The position numbers and the translations under genes were made by a program. 64,000 bases of DNA from Nothopassalora personata (taxonomy: Eukaryota > Ascomycota > Dothideomycetes > Mycosphaerellales > Mycosphaerellaceae), in the NCBI GenBank assembly GCA_033816765.1, contig CM066287.1:4278001-4342000 (forward strand), read 5' to 3'. Shown here piece by piece: positions 30,517 through 43,307 of this stretch. Position 1 is the stretch's first letter. Each line of letters opens with the position of its first letter. The notes beneath the pieces were generated by a model. It was not told the DNA's origin. It ran no database searches and saw nothing but the letters and a program-made list of their open reading frames with translations.

Positions 30517-32376
30517 CTATCGAATCACGCCCCACTCGCCAACAATGCCGCGCTTCGCCTCCTTGTTCGGCTTCGCAAACACATCCCAGAATCGAAGAGT
30601 CTCATCGCCGGCGCCAGTCACGATGATAGCGCCGTCCGGGCTCATGCTCAGATACAGCACTCGATAGGTGTGACCAGTGAGACTGACGACCTGGTTCATG
30701 CTGGGATATTTCCAGATGTTGATAGCATGCTGCGAGTATCCGTGCGTGCTGACCAGTTCCGAGGTTCGCTGCGAGAACAGCAGGTTGCAGACCTGGCTTC
30801 CGGTGTCGTGCGAGCTGATGAGATGAGGATTGAGAATCTGTGGCGTCAACGAAGCCTCGGGTAAGGGCGACGTCGAGAGACCTACACCTAGATTGGTCTG
30901 CTCAGGAGGTATACTGCGAACTGCTGATGAATGTGCAGGCGCAACCGTGTTCCACAATTTTATGCAGCGATCTGCTGTGCCGCCGCCGGACGCCAGTACT
31001 CCACGTTGATGAGGATTCCAGGCAATGGCTTTGACTGCTGCCTTGTGGCCACCCTCCTGCTCGCCCCAGCGGTGCTGCCATCTCTCGTCGAGCTTGTCCC
31101 AGATGAAAATCTTGTTGTCGTTGCCACCAGATGCCAACTGTTCGGTGTCAGAGTTCCACTTGAGTCCGCAGACTTCCTGTTTGTGTCCAGTGAGCCGCCG
31201 AAGGTATTGTGCTGGTAAGCGCACATCGCGGTGAAGAATGGTGCGATCACGGGACCCTGTTGAGAGGATGTGCGCATTCCATGCAAGGCTGCTGATGCGC
31301 GACGAATGCCCGGTCATGGTTCGTAGCCGCTTTTGAGCGTTCGTGTCCCAAATGTGCAGGAGACCTTTTGTGGTGCCAATCGCCAAGTGCGTGCCTCGCT
31401 GGATCCAATCCACGCTCGTAACTGTATCGCTGTCCAATGTGCATAAAGTAGTGACTCTTCCAGTCTCTCTATTCCAAAGGTATACGGCAGGGCCGAGACC
31501 TACGGCAAGTATGTCGTTCGAGCCCCAATCCACCAAGTTGAGATAGAAATCATCTGCCAAATCTGGAGCATCGAGCACTTTGTATGGAACTTTGCTCACT
31601 GCGCGAGGAGTCTTGCGTGGCGATAGGAGCATAGACTGCGACGAGTGCTTGACGGGTGATAGACTGTATATCTCGGATCGTGCGTTGATATTCGGACCTC
31701 GTTCGCTCCGGGAAATCGATCGAGGAGTCAGCGAGACCTGCGCAGCTGGACCGTAAGAGAATAGGTTCTTGTGCGGAGTGGAAGGAGTGAGGGTCGTGCC
31801 AGAGAGTATTGACGAAGCGCCAGACGCAGTGACGGGCGGTGTCTGCGCCCTCGAGCCCGAGCGATCGTTGATGATGTTGGGCACCTCGTCGTTGAACATC
31901 TCGGACCGCAAGATTGATGAATAGGCGCGATTGGCTTCTCGCTTTTGAAAGTGGGTATCGCCAGGCACCTTTCTGACCTTCGCCGAAGTCGCTGGAGATC
32001 CTTCATCATGGAGCAAGTTGTAGCTTGCAGTCAGATCCTGGCCATTGCGGGTGGGAATGAAGCGGTCGCCGGCTTGCACCTTTTGTCTCTTACGACTGGG
32101 ACTCGCGGTGGGTGTGCTAACTCTCCTCTGTCCCATCCTCTCCACCTCCTCTAGCCGCTTGTTCAGCGCTGTCGCACTCACGGGCTCACTGCCGCTGCGA
32201 TGCGCATCGTTCGCCTCAGTCCGCGCCTGCGTTTGCGCGCGCGTGCGCTTTCCGGTGATCGTAGGCGGGGTCTTGCTCCGCGGCGGTGACATGAGCGATG
32301 GGGTGGCGTCGGCTCCTTGGTGAGAGTCGTCCATCAGGCGCGCCGTCTCGCGCACATGCTCATGTGCAGTGTCCAT
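30517..32376 (-). CDS. CDH1: APC/C activator Cdh1 (Fizzy-related)
   Basis: 619 residues from the ATG at 32376 (MDTAHEHVRE); the open frame upstream starts at TTG. WD40 co-activator that brings D-box/KEN substrates to the anaphase-promoting complex in late mitosis and G1. The C-box is GDRFIPTR near residue 113. After a Ser/Pro-rich region with many S/TP sites (likely CDK-regulated) comes the Fizzy-related signature IYSLSPVKHSSQ and KVPYKVLDAPDLADDFYLNL, then seven WD repeats and the C-terminal IR tail. The choice of Cdh1 over Cdc20 rests on these features and on VTSVDW/GSRDRTILHRD. A loop of about 45 residues in the propeller (after KLWNT) is longer than in animal Fzr1. Confidence 0.92.
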   Translation of the reverse strand: MDTAHEHVRETARLMDDSHQGADATPSLMSPPRSKTPPTITGKRTRAQTQARTEANDAHRSGSEPVSATALNKRLEEVERMGQRRVSTPTASPSRKRQKVQAGDRFIPTRNGQDLTASYNLLHDEGSPATSAKVRKVPGDTHFQKREANRAYSSILRSEMFNDEVPNIINDRSGSRAQTPPVTASGASSILSGTTLTPSTPHKNLFSYGPAAQVSLTPRSISRSERGPNINARSEIYSLSPVKHSSQSMLLSPRKTPRAVSKVPYKVLDAPDLADDFYLNLVDWGSNDILAVGLGPAVYLWNRETGRVTTLCTLDSDTVTSVDWIQRGTHLAIGTTKGLLHIWDTNAQKRLRTMTGHSSRISSLAWNAHILSTGSRDRTILHRDVRLPAQYLRRLTGHKQEVCGLKWNSDTEQLASGGNDNKIFIWDKLDERWQHRWGEQEGGHKAAVKAIAWNPHQRGVLASGGGTADRCIKLWNTVAPAHSSAVRSIPPEQTNLGVGLSTSPLPEASLTPQILNPHLISSHDTGSQVCNLLFSQRTSELVSTHGYSQHAINIWKYPSMNQVVSLTGHTYRVLYLSMSPDGAIIVTGAGDETLRFWDVFAKPNKEAKRGIVGEWGVIR

Positions 32377-35300
32377 GGCTGCGGCGTGGTGATCGCAGAT
32401 GAAGATGGCTGGAGCGCAGTGAATTTCGTCCAAGTGATGGGTTATATGGCTCTGGTCGGCAAGTCGTCGAGTGAAGGCGACGCGCAAGGTGTAATTGCAC
32501 TTCGCTATCCTTGCGCGGTCGTCGGTGGGAGATTGGGACGGAGGTAGCGATAGATAGATTCACCCCTGTGCTGGCGTCTACGAGCGCGCAAGTGAGCCTT
32601 GCAGGTCCACACACGGCTGCAAGGTATCGACCATCGCCCGCAATAAAATGTCAATGAATGATGCTGCTACCGACTGCAGGCCCGGCGAGTGGCGGTGGGT
32701 GAGGTGCTGCGGCGGCGGAGGAGGAGGACGAGGAATGTGTCGGAGTGTTGACGTGGTATCGATAGTAGACAGCACTCGTTGCGAGGGCCAAAGGTAGCGT
32801 GTCGGCGCGCACGGGCTGCGGAAGTGCTTATTCAGATTGAACTTCAACTGAACAATATAACGCTCCACCTCACTTGACAATCACACGGTAAGAATTTTCG
32901 CCGTCGTCACAATAGCAAGACGACAATACGCGAGGAACTTTGGTGCCCGACAATACAGCAGAATCTGCTCTACAATTGTCGTCGACACGGTGTCTATGGG
33001 GTGGCCTCTATCATGCGGCCTGACGCGCTCGACAGATTCGGCCAGCATCAAAACAACACAACATCCATCCCTTCACGCATCGATGTGCGCGGCTGAGCTT
33101 GCCCGGGCCGTGATCGTTGGACAGAGCTACGCGTGCGCATCTGCTGCTCGCGCACCGACGCCCTGCGATTGACTTTCACTTCCGAGTCCTGTATTCGACG
33201 TTCCGCTGGCTTAGGTTTCGCGTTCCGCCGCTGAGCTATGGCCAGCGCGTTTCAGGTTTGGCCTACCAGGAAGCGAAACCCTCTGGACAGCGGCCAATGC
33301 CTTGCAGCCTGGCTGAACCACTGCTCTTCATGAACTCCGTCGGACTTGGGAACATGACTTGTCTCTGCCACGCTGGAGTTCATCACTGTCCTTTCAAAGC
33401 TCACCTGCCACTGCGAACCGAGTGCTCATTGCATCGAAACTTCCACTGGGTCATGATGCGCTGCTCTGAACAAGAAAACGGGGTGAGTTTCTGTACTGGT
33501 AGCGACATCTTTTGTCGACGACGTTTTGCGAATCTGCAATGCGCAGTCCTGTCTTCCCATCCTCCATGTGCAGCCGAGAGAAGGGCATCACTGAACCACG
33601 AGTTGCGCACGCGGTACTAATTGAGTAGTCTCCTAGATCAACGGAAATCAGCCTCAATGCCACGGTCGATACTCGTCAACGGTACCAGCACGATGCTTGA
33701 CGTATTCAGCTATAGGGAAGGCGACCTGATTATAACTCTGTTGTTCCGCACGCTTAGCAAAGGAGCTATGCTAGATTGTGTTCATTGTGTCAAGTCGATG
33801 ACTAGTCGAATGGCTATCACAGTCGTTGACCGCCTGCAAGATCTTCCTTGACATAGCAGATACTGCAGGCAATATGCCAGCTCTTTTTTTCGCCAGCCTC
33901 GGGCCTGACTTTGCCGACCTCCAGTGACCACGACATCATGTTCAAACACGCGCAGAGGTACTGGAACTAATCCGTTTCCTGGTCATGGCAGTGAAATCGT
34001 CATCCACGCCGACGATCGAACGGTCAAAGCCGTGGTCGGCATGCTATTTAGCGCCATTCCCACTACATGAGTATCGGTATCGAGCTGAAAGACGACCAGC
34101 CATTGCAACTTCTCTCATGGTTGCCGCCAGCTCACAGTGACGTGAGGCTACTTCGGCAGAAGGATCCATGCCAGCGGAATCATCAGCCTGGCCCTAAATG
34201 TTGTCGCTGATCATCTGCTGCAACGCATGACAGTGCTGTCCGAGAATGATCCGGCACGGGCAAACAGCGTTTGTGAGCAGCGGAGTCACAACTCGATTGT
34301 AGCTGCCGCACTGTCACTGTTCGCTGATTTGCTGCAATCCTGGGTTTTGCTAGGATTGACGATCTGAACGGGAACATTTTTGTTACCCCTCTGTTGACAG
34401 ACGCTGTACGTCGCACCGTCTCCAATGGTATGCGCGTGCTAACGTACCCTCACAGTGCTGTCATTGTGTGCACTCTGCTCTACGGCAAGGAATTTGCAAG
34501 GTTCAAATACATATTACGCACTTGCAGCAAGGCAACACGTGAGTTCCTAGAAGATAGCGGCGGCGGTGTGCATTCATGCGATCCGCCGCATCGCGCATGG
34601 GCAACTGAGAGGGAGAGCATCTCATTGGTCACATCTGCGCTACCATGGCCAGAGAGTCGCACACCCTCAAGGACAAATTTGGACATGGCGTCTGGTTGGC
34701 CGATCACAGGATGCAACAACCACGGCATGCGCGGCACGGCGCCGCTCACAGCATCGAGGCTTGGTTGTAAGGATTCGAAGCCATGGCTGGGGTGGCAGTC
34801 GAGCATGAGCAGTGGCACGCTATTCGATGACTTCTGGTAGCATTGCTGTGAAACGTGACTGGTATCGGCGTTGCGAGAATGCGGAGGTGGTGCGCGTGGC
34901 TCGAGCACCGTCAGTATCCGGTCCATGTCGTTATCAACCAGCGGTATGAGGGCTAGCCCAGTCTGGCTGTGATCCTGGAAGTCGTGCACCTCCAGCAGTC
35001 CAGCGACGCAGAGCTCTCGCACAGCGTCTTGGCTGGCTCGCGTACGTACATCATGTTGTAGCTGTGGTTAGTCCCGATCGTCTCGATAGACGCGCTCATG
35101 CAGCGCCAGCGAGCTGATCCCGGCGAGCCGGCGATTGATATGGTGCAACCTCGTTGCGCAATGGCGACGTGCAGGCAGTGAGTGGCTGGCGGCAGCTGGT
35201 ACATACGTCGTGTGCACGAGGTCAGCAATAATATATGTAGGCTAGGAGCACGACGGGGCTGACGTCGTTCCCATTGGCAATGCAGCAGAGTAGCCATGTC

Positions 35301-36254
35301 TAGCCGCTTGCAAGAAAGACGCCATTTAAGATTGAAGTCAAGAGCGCCCTGGTCAGACGGCGGCGCATGCTCGAGTACCCCACTATAGTGCGGCTAACCT
35401 GGAAGGATTGACTCTTTGCGCGGGAACGATACGAGAAACAACAACACCTCTCGCCGACGAACAAACAGTGCAGCGTACGCTCGCAAGCTGCGTGCCTGTC
35501 TCCCCTTCTTCGGCGCTGCCCTGCCCGTGCCAGGGAGCGTGTTGCGTCCTGCGCCGAGTACCAGATCCCAGCGTCTGTGGGACTCGTTGAGGTCCCGCCG
35601 TCAAAACAGGGTCTCAGAGAGAGCTCATCTACAGTGCTCCGACCTAGCGGCGGCGCCGCAATGTGCTTTGCATGAAGCCTGAGACTGGATTGGCCAGAAC
35701 GTGCAGCTTCTTCCGCAGCAGAGTTTCTTCGATCGTCTCCTCTGCTACGGAGGCGGACGTCCAGGCGACCTCTGCTGCCTCTCTGCTCGCGACGCAGCGT
35801 CTTCTGCTCCCAAGGAATCTCCAGAGGGTGTACGGGCTGACCTCAGATCCAGATATATCGGTAAGCTCCACACCACCGACCCTTGTGACCTCCAGTCCGT
35901 CACGCGTCGGAGCGGCAGAGGACCGCAATGGCTGCTGCAGCATGCCGAGTGCCTCTGAGAGCCGCCCTCCTTATCATCAGCTGTGCGACGGCACGCGCGA
36001 CTGAGTCTCGCACTGTGTTGCGCATCCACTAATCTCCCTCGGCAGTCTTCTCACATACAGCAGCGCCACACTGCCTGAGGCCGGGGAATATGTTCTAGGT
36101 GCCTGGCACATTGCACAGTCACACCACAGCACGCCCGCGTCACACGCCCTTTGGCCTTTCCCAGTTCACGCCGCTGCCACCGACCACCGTACTCGACTTT
36201 GGTTCTCGCGTTGTCGCCGTCCATGTATTTTGGGTTTGAAGCGTACGCACTACG
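32377..36254. other. long interval without a convincing gene
   Basis: About 3.9 kb. Frames on both strands are short and mostly lack ATG starts. The best is on the minus strand, 34926-34480 (148 codons from ATG; open upstream to 35022), reading ALIPLVDNDMDRILTVLEP near its start; no family recognised. The stretch must contain the promoters of Cdh1 and of the LRR-protein gene and possibly a non-coding RNA. Confidence 0.35.
34480..34926 (-). CDS. possible small hypothetical protein
   Basis: An ATG-initiated frame of 148 codons. The frame stays open upstream (CVAGLLEVHDFQDHSQTG) without another ATG, so a spliced first exon would be needed if the gene is real. Composition is ordinary with no repeats, but a plus-strand frame of similar length overlaps it. 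No recognised family; low confidence. Confidence 0.2.
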   Translation of the reverse strand: MDRILTVLEPRAPPPHSRNADTSHVSQQCYQKSSNSVPLLMLDCHPSHGFESLQPSLDAVSGAVPRMPWLLHPVIGQPDAMSKFVLEGVRLSGHGSADVTNEMLSLSVAHARCGGSHECTPPPLSSRNSRVALLQVRNMYLNLANSLP

Positions 36255-38854
36255 ATGGACTCGGAGGATGGGCAACTATTCGTAAAGGTACGTTGCGTCC
36301 CTTCAGCGACTCGCAGCAGACCTGCTATCGGTGATATGATCGATCGCCCTGGCACATGGATCTCCCTGGTCGTCGAAAGCTGTTTGCCCGCCACTTTGGC
36401 CATGTGCCAGCATGGTATGGAAGCGGCGGCAAAGCTGACAACCGCACTCTACAGAATCTAGCATACTTTGTTCGCACGCATGAGAAAGCTTTAGCCAACG
36501 CGCTGCAGTTGCAGCGCCAAAAGCCGAAGAATGGTAAAGACCAGGCCACACCGGGAAGCGCTGCCAGCACTACCCCCGACGCCACCACAGTGTCCCTCAC
36601 CCAAGCACTCTCGAAGCCTTCGTGGTTCTCATCCCAGACAATCAAGCCAGCGAAGCTTACCCTGACGCCCCATCACCTGTTCTACCTTCTCAGCAAATTC
36701 GAGGACATCCCGAACGTTGATGTCGGCCTTATGACAGTGCGCCTCGAGAACTTGCACAATGATTCCACGCCTTCAAATTACATTTCATTCCTGGGTCATG
36801 CGCCGAAATCGAGGGGAAAGCAATCTGATGCAGCATCTATCCAGTCTGCTTCGAGCATGAGGAGTATTGCTTCATCAGTGTACAATGTGTGGAGCAACAT
36901 AATGCTGTCCAACAGCATAGCAAAAGCTGAGAAGCAGGCGGCTCAATACCAGGAAGACATCAGATACTTGTATTCGTGCTTCACGAAGATCCCGGCCCTA
37001 CGCTTGGCACCCGACCATAGAGCACGCTTGATCACTGGATATGAAGAATTCCCCTTCGACACCGCGGTACCGCTCTTCGTGTTCAAGAACGTAAGTTCAC
37101 TCGAAGTCTGCGACCTTGATTTTCGGCAGTTCTATGGTTGGGATAGGCTTGCGGATCAATTGCGCAGCTTGACTGTGAAAAGGGCAGGGATAGACGACCC
37201 CATAGACCTACTGCAGGATATTGTCCTGGACGACGCAGAGAAGAGGCGGAAGCGCTCCTCGAAAGCGCAGGTCCCGACCACGCCTTCCACGTCAGGAGTT
37301 CCGTGGCCCTCTGGCAGTCCGAAGCCCAGGCAGATGGAGCTTGCCAGGTCGACTTCTACACCAGCATCGCCTCTGATCATAGACCAGCGTCGTGCTTCAA
37401 TCGGGAGTCCTCGTATGTTGGCGCGCGGTACGACTTCTGATGACACAGCTCTATCAAGTCAGCGACATCCTAGCAATTCACCGCCAAGGCCTGCAACTTC
37501 CCGGCACGGCTCCTTACACAAAGGTCAACTTGGGCGTTCAAGCAATTCCAAGTTCCGACGATCGTCGGGCAGTTCGGGTTCCAGCCAGCACGAGATGACG
37601 CCTCGCCATAGCTCTTCGGACCTGTTGGCCATGGGCATACTGCCATCTTCGAAGTGGCGTTTCCTACGACATCTTAGTCTGGCAGAGAACAGCTTGACCA
37701 GCCTCGAAGTTAGCAGTCTAGCACCAATCGCAGGCACACTTCAGTCCTTGGACCTGTCCGGCAACTTGTTCTCCCAAGTCCCGGATGCTCTAGCAAGTCT
37801 GACACACCTTCGAGCACTGAATCTGAGTAACTGCATGATCGATCGTCTGTCGTCTCTGTCAAAGAACCCGCTGCCAGCGATAACAACGCTCAATTTACGG
37901 TCGAACCGCCTGTTGTCACTCGCGGGCATCGAGCGGCTTTACTCGTTAGAGCGGCTCGACGTGCGAGACAACAGACTGCACGATCCAACTGAGCTGGCTC
38001 GTCTCACTGGGATCCCTGACATTAGAGAGGTCTACGTGATCAAGAATCCCTTCACGAGGACTCACCACAACTACCGTGTAACCATCTTCAACCTGTTCCG
38101 TTCATCGCCGGGGCACCTGCAAGACATCACCATCGATGCAATGGGTCCAATACAGCACGAGAAAAAGCTTTTGGTTGATCGCGTCCCAGAGCAAGCGAAC
38201 AAACCGATCATCAAGCCTCCGGTCGAGGATATTGACACAAGCCATCAGGAGCCGGAGTCCATCCCAATCAACGTGGGTCGAGAAGCTGAGGAGAGACCAA
38301 GCAGTAAACCTGGTCATAGAAGAACGACGTCGGACATAGGTCCCAGTGGTAGCACCATCCGGCGAAAGAAGGCACCGAGACGACGTATAGTTGAGCTTTC
38401 TCAGGCTCAACAACGGGCGGCCACTATCACCGAAGACGTCCCTTCACACGCACCAGTGCCGGGGTTGACCGAGCTACCCCCAATGCCGCACACACCTACA
38501 GAGAGCGATCCACCAACATCACCAGAGGGTGCGCGAGTCACAAAACGATCAGACCTTACCGTCCGCCCCAGGCTTGAGACTGTCTTTGCATCTCCCACAG
38601 GGCCTCAGATCAGAAACTTGTCAGACGATGACAACTCGCCCGTGCGCGCGCCGGAGGATCTAGACAGCGATCTTTACCGGCAAAAGATAGAATCACTCAA
38701 AAGCGAACTCGGACCCAACTGGCTCGCCGCGTGGGAGCAAGAGCTTGCAGCAGCCCGCGCTCGGCATCGCAGCTTCAGCCCTACATCAAAAAGCAATGTC
38801 AGACCCGAGCATCCTGGTCGCGGCTTGACGGTAGGTGGGCGCACTCTGGGTTGA
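36255..38854 (+). CDS. leucine-rich-repeat protein, STK11-interacting-protein-like
   Basis: Two exons, 36255-36287 and 36455-38854, give 810 residues. The 167-bp intron (GTACGT...GCTGAC...CTACAG) joins MDSEDGQLFVK to NLAYFVRTHEKALANALQLQ, a natural start. An alternative intron-less start at 36356 is open but adds residues that do not fit. Residues about 150-290 contain PLFVFKNVSSLEVCDLDFRQ, resembling the N-terminal region of LKB1/STK11-interacting proteins. A Ser-rich linker leads to four or five LRRs at about 405-545 (LRHLSLAENSLTSL, LQSLDLSGNLFSQVP, ITTLNLRSNRLLSL). The tail is disordered with a short helix at the end. In animals the family works at lysosomes and in LKB1 signalling; the fungal role is not established. 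Confidence 0.8.
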
Positions 38855-40830
38855 GACACTGCTCGACTGAGAGCTTTCCGGCACAGCCTGGAATTCGGCG
38901 TTGGAACACTTTTGCACCGCCGCCTCAAGCCCACGTATGCATCTGTGCGGTAGGAGCATCTTGAGGGTCGACAGCATGCTTGCCCTCATTACCGAAAGGA
39001 GGCCTAGCATTGCTTCGGTTTCTGATCAATTTTCTTTTCCATGCAGACCGGTGTTGCAGTTTGTGGGTGTTTATCTGGTTCATTGTACAATATACTCGGT
39101 ATCTTGGGAGCGGCTTGGCATAGTCCTGGGGCGTTAAATCGCGAGCGGGATTGATGTTGTAGATGGGTCGCCTTTGTGCACATAGACGAGATGAGGGATG
39201 CAGCGTGGTATTGATATTGCGTAGTTGGTGAAGCGCTAATAGCGAGGCGTTGGAAGGAAATCTGGGAATTATTTAGAGAGCCAAATTTCTTGTGCTAGTC
39301 ATGACTCACGAGGTTTCCTGTTGATGAGGCTGTCTGCAGTGCAAGGGGGTCACAAAAGGACGACATGCTGCTGACGGCAGATTGAAGCCTGGTCCGTGTG
39401 ATTGTGGTCTCAGGGTCGCCCAGTTCGCGTTCAATAATAGCACCGCCGGTTCCGCCTGGCGTGTTCACGATTGTTGCAGCAGGCAGGCTTTTGCACAGAG
39501 GTCGCTAAGCTGGTATGCTGTACGACGAAGCATGCCGTTGTTATGACGGCACCACATCATGCAGCATCAAACTAGTAATGAGATTCGACGTCAGCGAATT
39601 GGCTCGACTGTCTTCACCCGTGCGCAGAGAATCGCTGCGATCTGCGACTATAGGGAATAGATTCGTCAGGCAGCCCCGCTAGTGCCTGCCGGAGAGCTCT
39701 CCTCTCGAGCCGGTGGGATGTTTTGCTGGGCGCGGCCCAAGCGCTTGAGCAGAAATTTCGCAGGACGAAGGCGAGTGCTAGGCACGAGGAGCTGGGGGGA
39801 AGGAGACGAGTAGACAGTGAAGTGGGTATGTAATAAGATATCGAGTGTATGGGAGAAGAGTGCAAAAGGAGAGACGGCGTCAGTGCATTCGAATTCACGT
39901 TGGGAGCTGATTGGGCGTAAAGCTGCTTGGCCGAAACATCAACTTGTGAAGCCGCTCCCGACTTCGTCCACATCGCCAACGACACACGACACGCTCCACA
40001 CGCAACCAATACGCCTGCTTGTCCGCCACAGCCTCTGCCCAGCGACGTCTTGGCCCATTCGCCGCCGACTCGACTCTGCATCGGATTCTGCTGCTGCTGC
40101 TGCTGACTGCCAGCCCCACGTAACTGTTGTCCGAGCGGTGAAGAAGAAACAGGCGCCTGTTTCGACGAGCTCCAGAAACGCCGGCCGCAAACAAACGCTC
40201 ATTCCACCCACCACAACACCGAGCCATCGCTACCGCGCATACCGGCCACATTTCCACCGCCGCCACTCACACGCGTTCGCCAACCAACCTGCTCGCGAGG
40301 CACCACTGCCACAACAATCACGAACCTCGACCGCAGCGTTCGACAGTCGCGTGATCCCGCATCCAGACCGGGACGCCAGGGTGAGCATCAAGAGGTGAAA
40401 AAGCTACGCAGTTCTGCCACCATCGGTATACAGCGGAGGAGAGCCTACCTGCGCGTTTGCTGGAGCCTTTGCGCTCATTTCGTCACTTTCGGTACGTGAA
40501 TTCTTCTCACTTCTATTTTCAGGCGGCGGCGGGCAGCGGAGCAACTTCCGTGACAAGGCACCTGGGCACAGCAATGCCAATGGCCTTCTTGACACCAGTG
40601 TATACCGACAGAGAACACGCGTACCCGCTGTTGGCGAAGGCTCCGGTCACGTGCGGCCAGAAGCTCGATGTTCCTGCCTTCGCCCCGCCCTCGACGGCGC
40701 CTCCCTTTCACGCGAACGAGACTGACAGACAGCAGTTCACTAGGCGTGTTGCGCTTTCCACGGAGCACCCGCTGGCCGAGAGCAAGCTCCTTTCATCCTC
40801 TTCCCCACTACTCCCAACAGGTCGCCAACA
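38855..40830. other. upstream region of PP1, probably long 5' UTR
   Basis: No recognised gene. Plus-strand frames at 39817-40398 and 40457-41008 run toward the PP1 start and are rich in Ser/Thr/Pro/His, as in leader sequence. They would act as upstream ORFs if transcribed. A (CTG)6 run lies at 40088-40105. Confidence 0.4.
40088..40105. repeat. (CTG)6 microsatellite
   Basis: Six CTG units upstream of the PP1 gene, in probable leader sequence. Confidence 0.85.
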
Positions 40831-41921
<1,091 letters not shown>

Positions 41922-42594
41922 GGTGATCATTGAGGAGAAGGCGTCGATTGCCGATGCCAGCCGCGATTCGCATACGACGTAGCTGCAAAGGCCGAGCAGG
42001 TGGCTTCGCGAGATTGGTTCTTTAGCCGAGCAGCAGCATAGGTGGCAGCGTAGGGCGAGGTTTGAGCTGAATATGTGTCTCGGGAGAAATGATTCCGACT
42101 GGAAGCAGGAGCTGTACGATTTGTTGCATGGATTGAAGCGGGATCAGGAAGGCCGCGCGCCACTCTGAAGGCACATTATGCAGTGCTGCGCATTTAGGAG
42201 TTCAGGCACCATATTTCGTTGCCAGACGAGCACCGACTTGCGTTGTGCTGTCTACATAGGTACTTTCACAACCGAATCCTGCTATGGCCACGCTTTCAGA
42301 GTTCCAATGTTATCGTACCGTGCCACTCGTTGCTGCTTGCCCGTATTTACCTGCATTGTCTGCGCGGAAATGGTATCGGTCGTCCTTTTTCAGTCGCTGT
42401 GCTACGATGTGTCCAGATCCAAATCGGCTTGCATATGTTTCAAGGGACATCCGGGTGCCTCCACAGCTTGAACGGGCCGAACTCCGCTTGCTGGCGACGT
42501 CAGGGCAAGCTTCGTCTGAGCTTGAGCACATCACCCGCGGGCTCACAGTGACAAGCACCAACAGGTGTTACTGACAGAACAGAAGACATCCACC
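41922..42594. other. intergenic between PP1 and Fmp46-like gene
   Basis: No protein-like frame. Holds the PP1 3' UTR and the next gene's promoter. Confidence 0.45.
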
Positions 42595-43307
42595 ATGAGC
42601 TTCTTCAAGAATCTCTTCAAGGAGGTGCGCCGCAATCACACACCCTGCTTCGGTGCAGCCTTCACATCAATCGCTCCACCAGCACCAGCATGAAGCGCAA
42701 TCTGCCGTGCACTACGACTGACACTCGAGACAGGCCGGCGTCAAGGATGTCGTCACTCTCTTCCACGCGCCAAAAGTCCCTGCGTCGACAAGAGTATACA
42801 CACTCCTGAAGCAAGCAAATGCGACGGCCGTATCACACGCGACCGAGGACCAAGCGAGCGACCACGACAAGCAGTCGAAGCTGGAGAGGACTGAATTTGA
42901 GCTGGGTATGTTGAATGGCGGACTTTGAACAAAAGGAGATACGTTATGGACGAGATACCTGCGTGACATGTGGACCATTGGTGCAACCATGACATTTGGC
43001 CTTGCAGGAAGAAGAATGGAGCAAGAAGCAAGATCAATGTGCTAACACATTCGTGCTAGATATCCAAGAAGGCACCCCGACCAGCGATCAACTGACTAGC
43101 ATCTTGGAGTATCTCGGGCCATCGAAGGCAGGCAGTGTCATCGAGGGTGCGACTGGCACGACCGATGCGCTGCGGAAGTTCAAGCAGAATGAAAGCTTGT
43201 TCCAGCGGCCGGTGATTGTGGACTGGAACAATGGTCGGGCAGTGGTTGGAGGAGATGAGAGCGAGATCATGAAGCTCGTGCGATCGATACCAAAGGAGAA
43301 GGCGTAG
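42595..43307 (+). CDS. Fmp46/DUF1687 thioredoxin-fold protein
   Basis: Three exons, 42595-42624, 42734-42905 and 43060-43307, encode 149 residues. Splicing joins MSFFKNLFKE to AGVKDVVTLFHAPKVPASTR, and ERTEFEL to DIQEGTPTSDQLTSILEYLG, which restores the DUF1687 pattern. Two introns of 109 and 154 bp have GTGCGC and GTATGT donors; the second has a GCTAAC branch just before the acceptor. The family, named from yeast mitochondrial Fmp46, is called a putative redox protein. This copy has no cysteine at all; the place of a CxxC is taken by HAPKVPAS. VDWNNGRAVVGGDESEI near the C-terminus is conserved. Confidence 0.85.

Noticed and set aside
33117..33620. 167-codon plus-strand frame
   Set aside because: Composition looks random (many Cys, His, Arg) and overlapping minus frames are equally long.
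36356..36454. Upstream ATG start (MDLPGRRKLF) for the LRR protein
   Set aside because: The stretch lies within a 167-bp intron with an excellent branch site; splicing gives a better N-terminus.
39614..40081. 155-codon minus-strand frame upstream of PP1
   Set aside because: Antisense to the probable PP1 leader, Ser/Leu-rich, no family resemblance.
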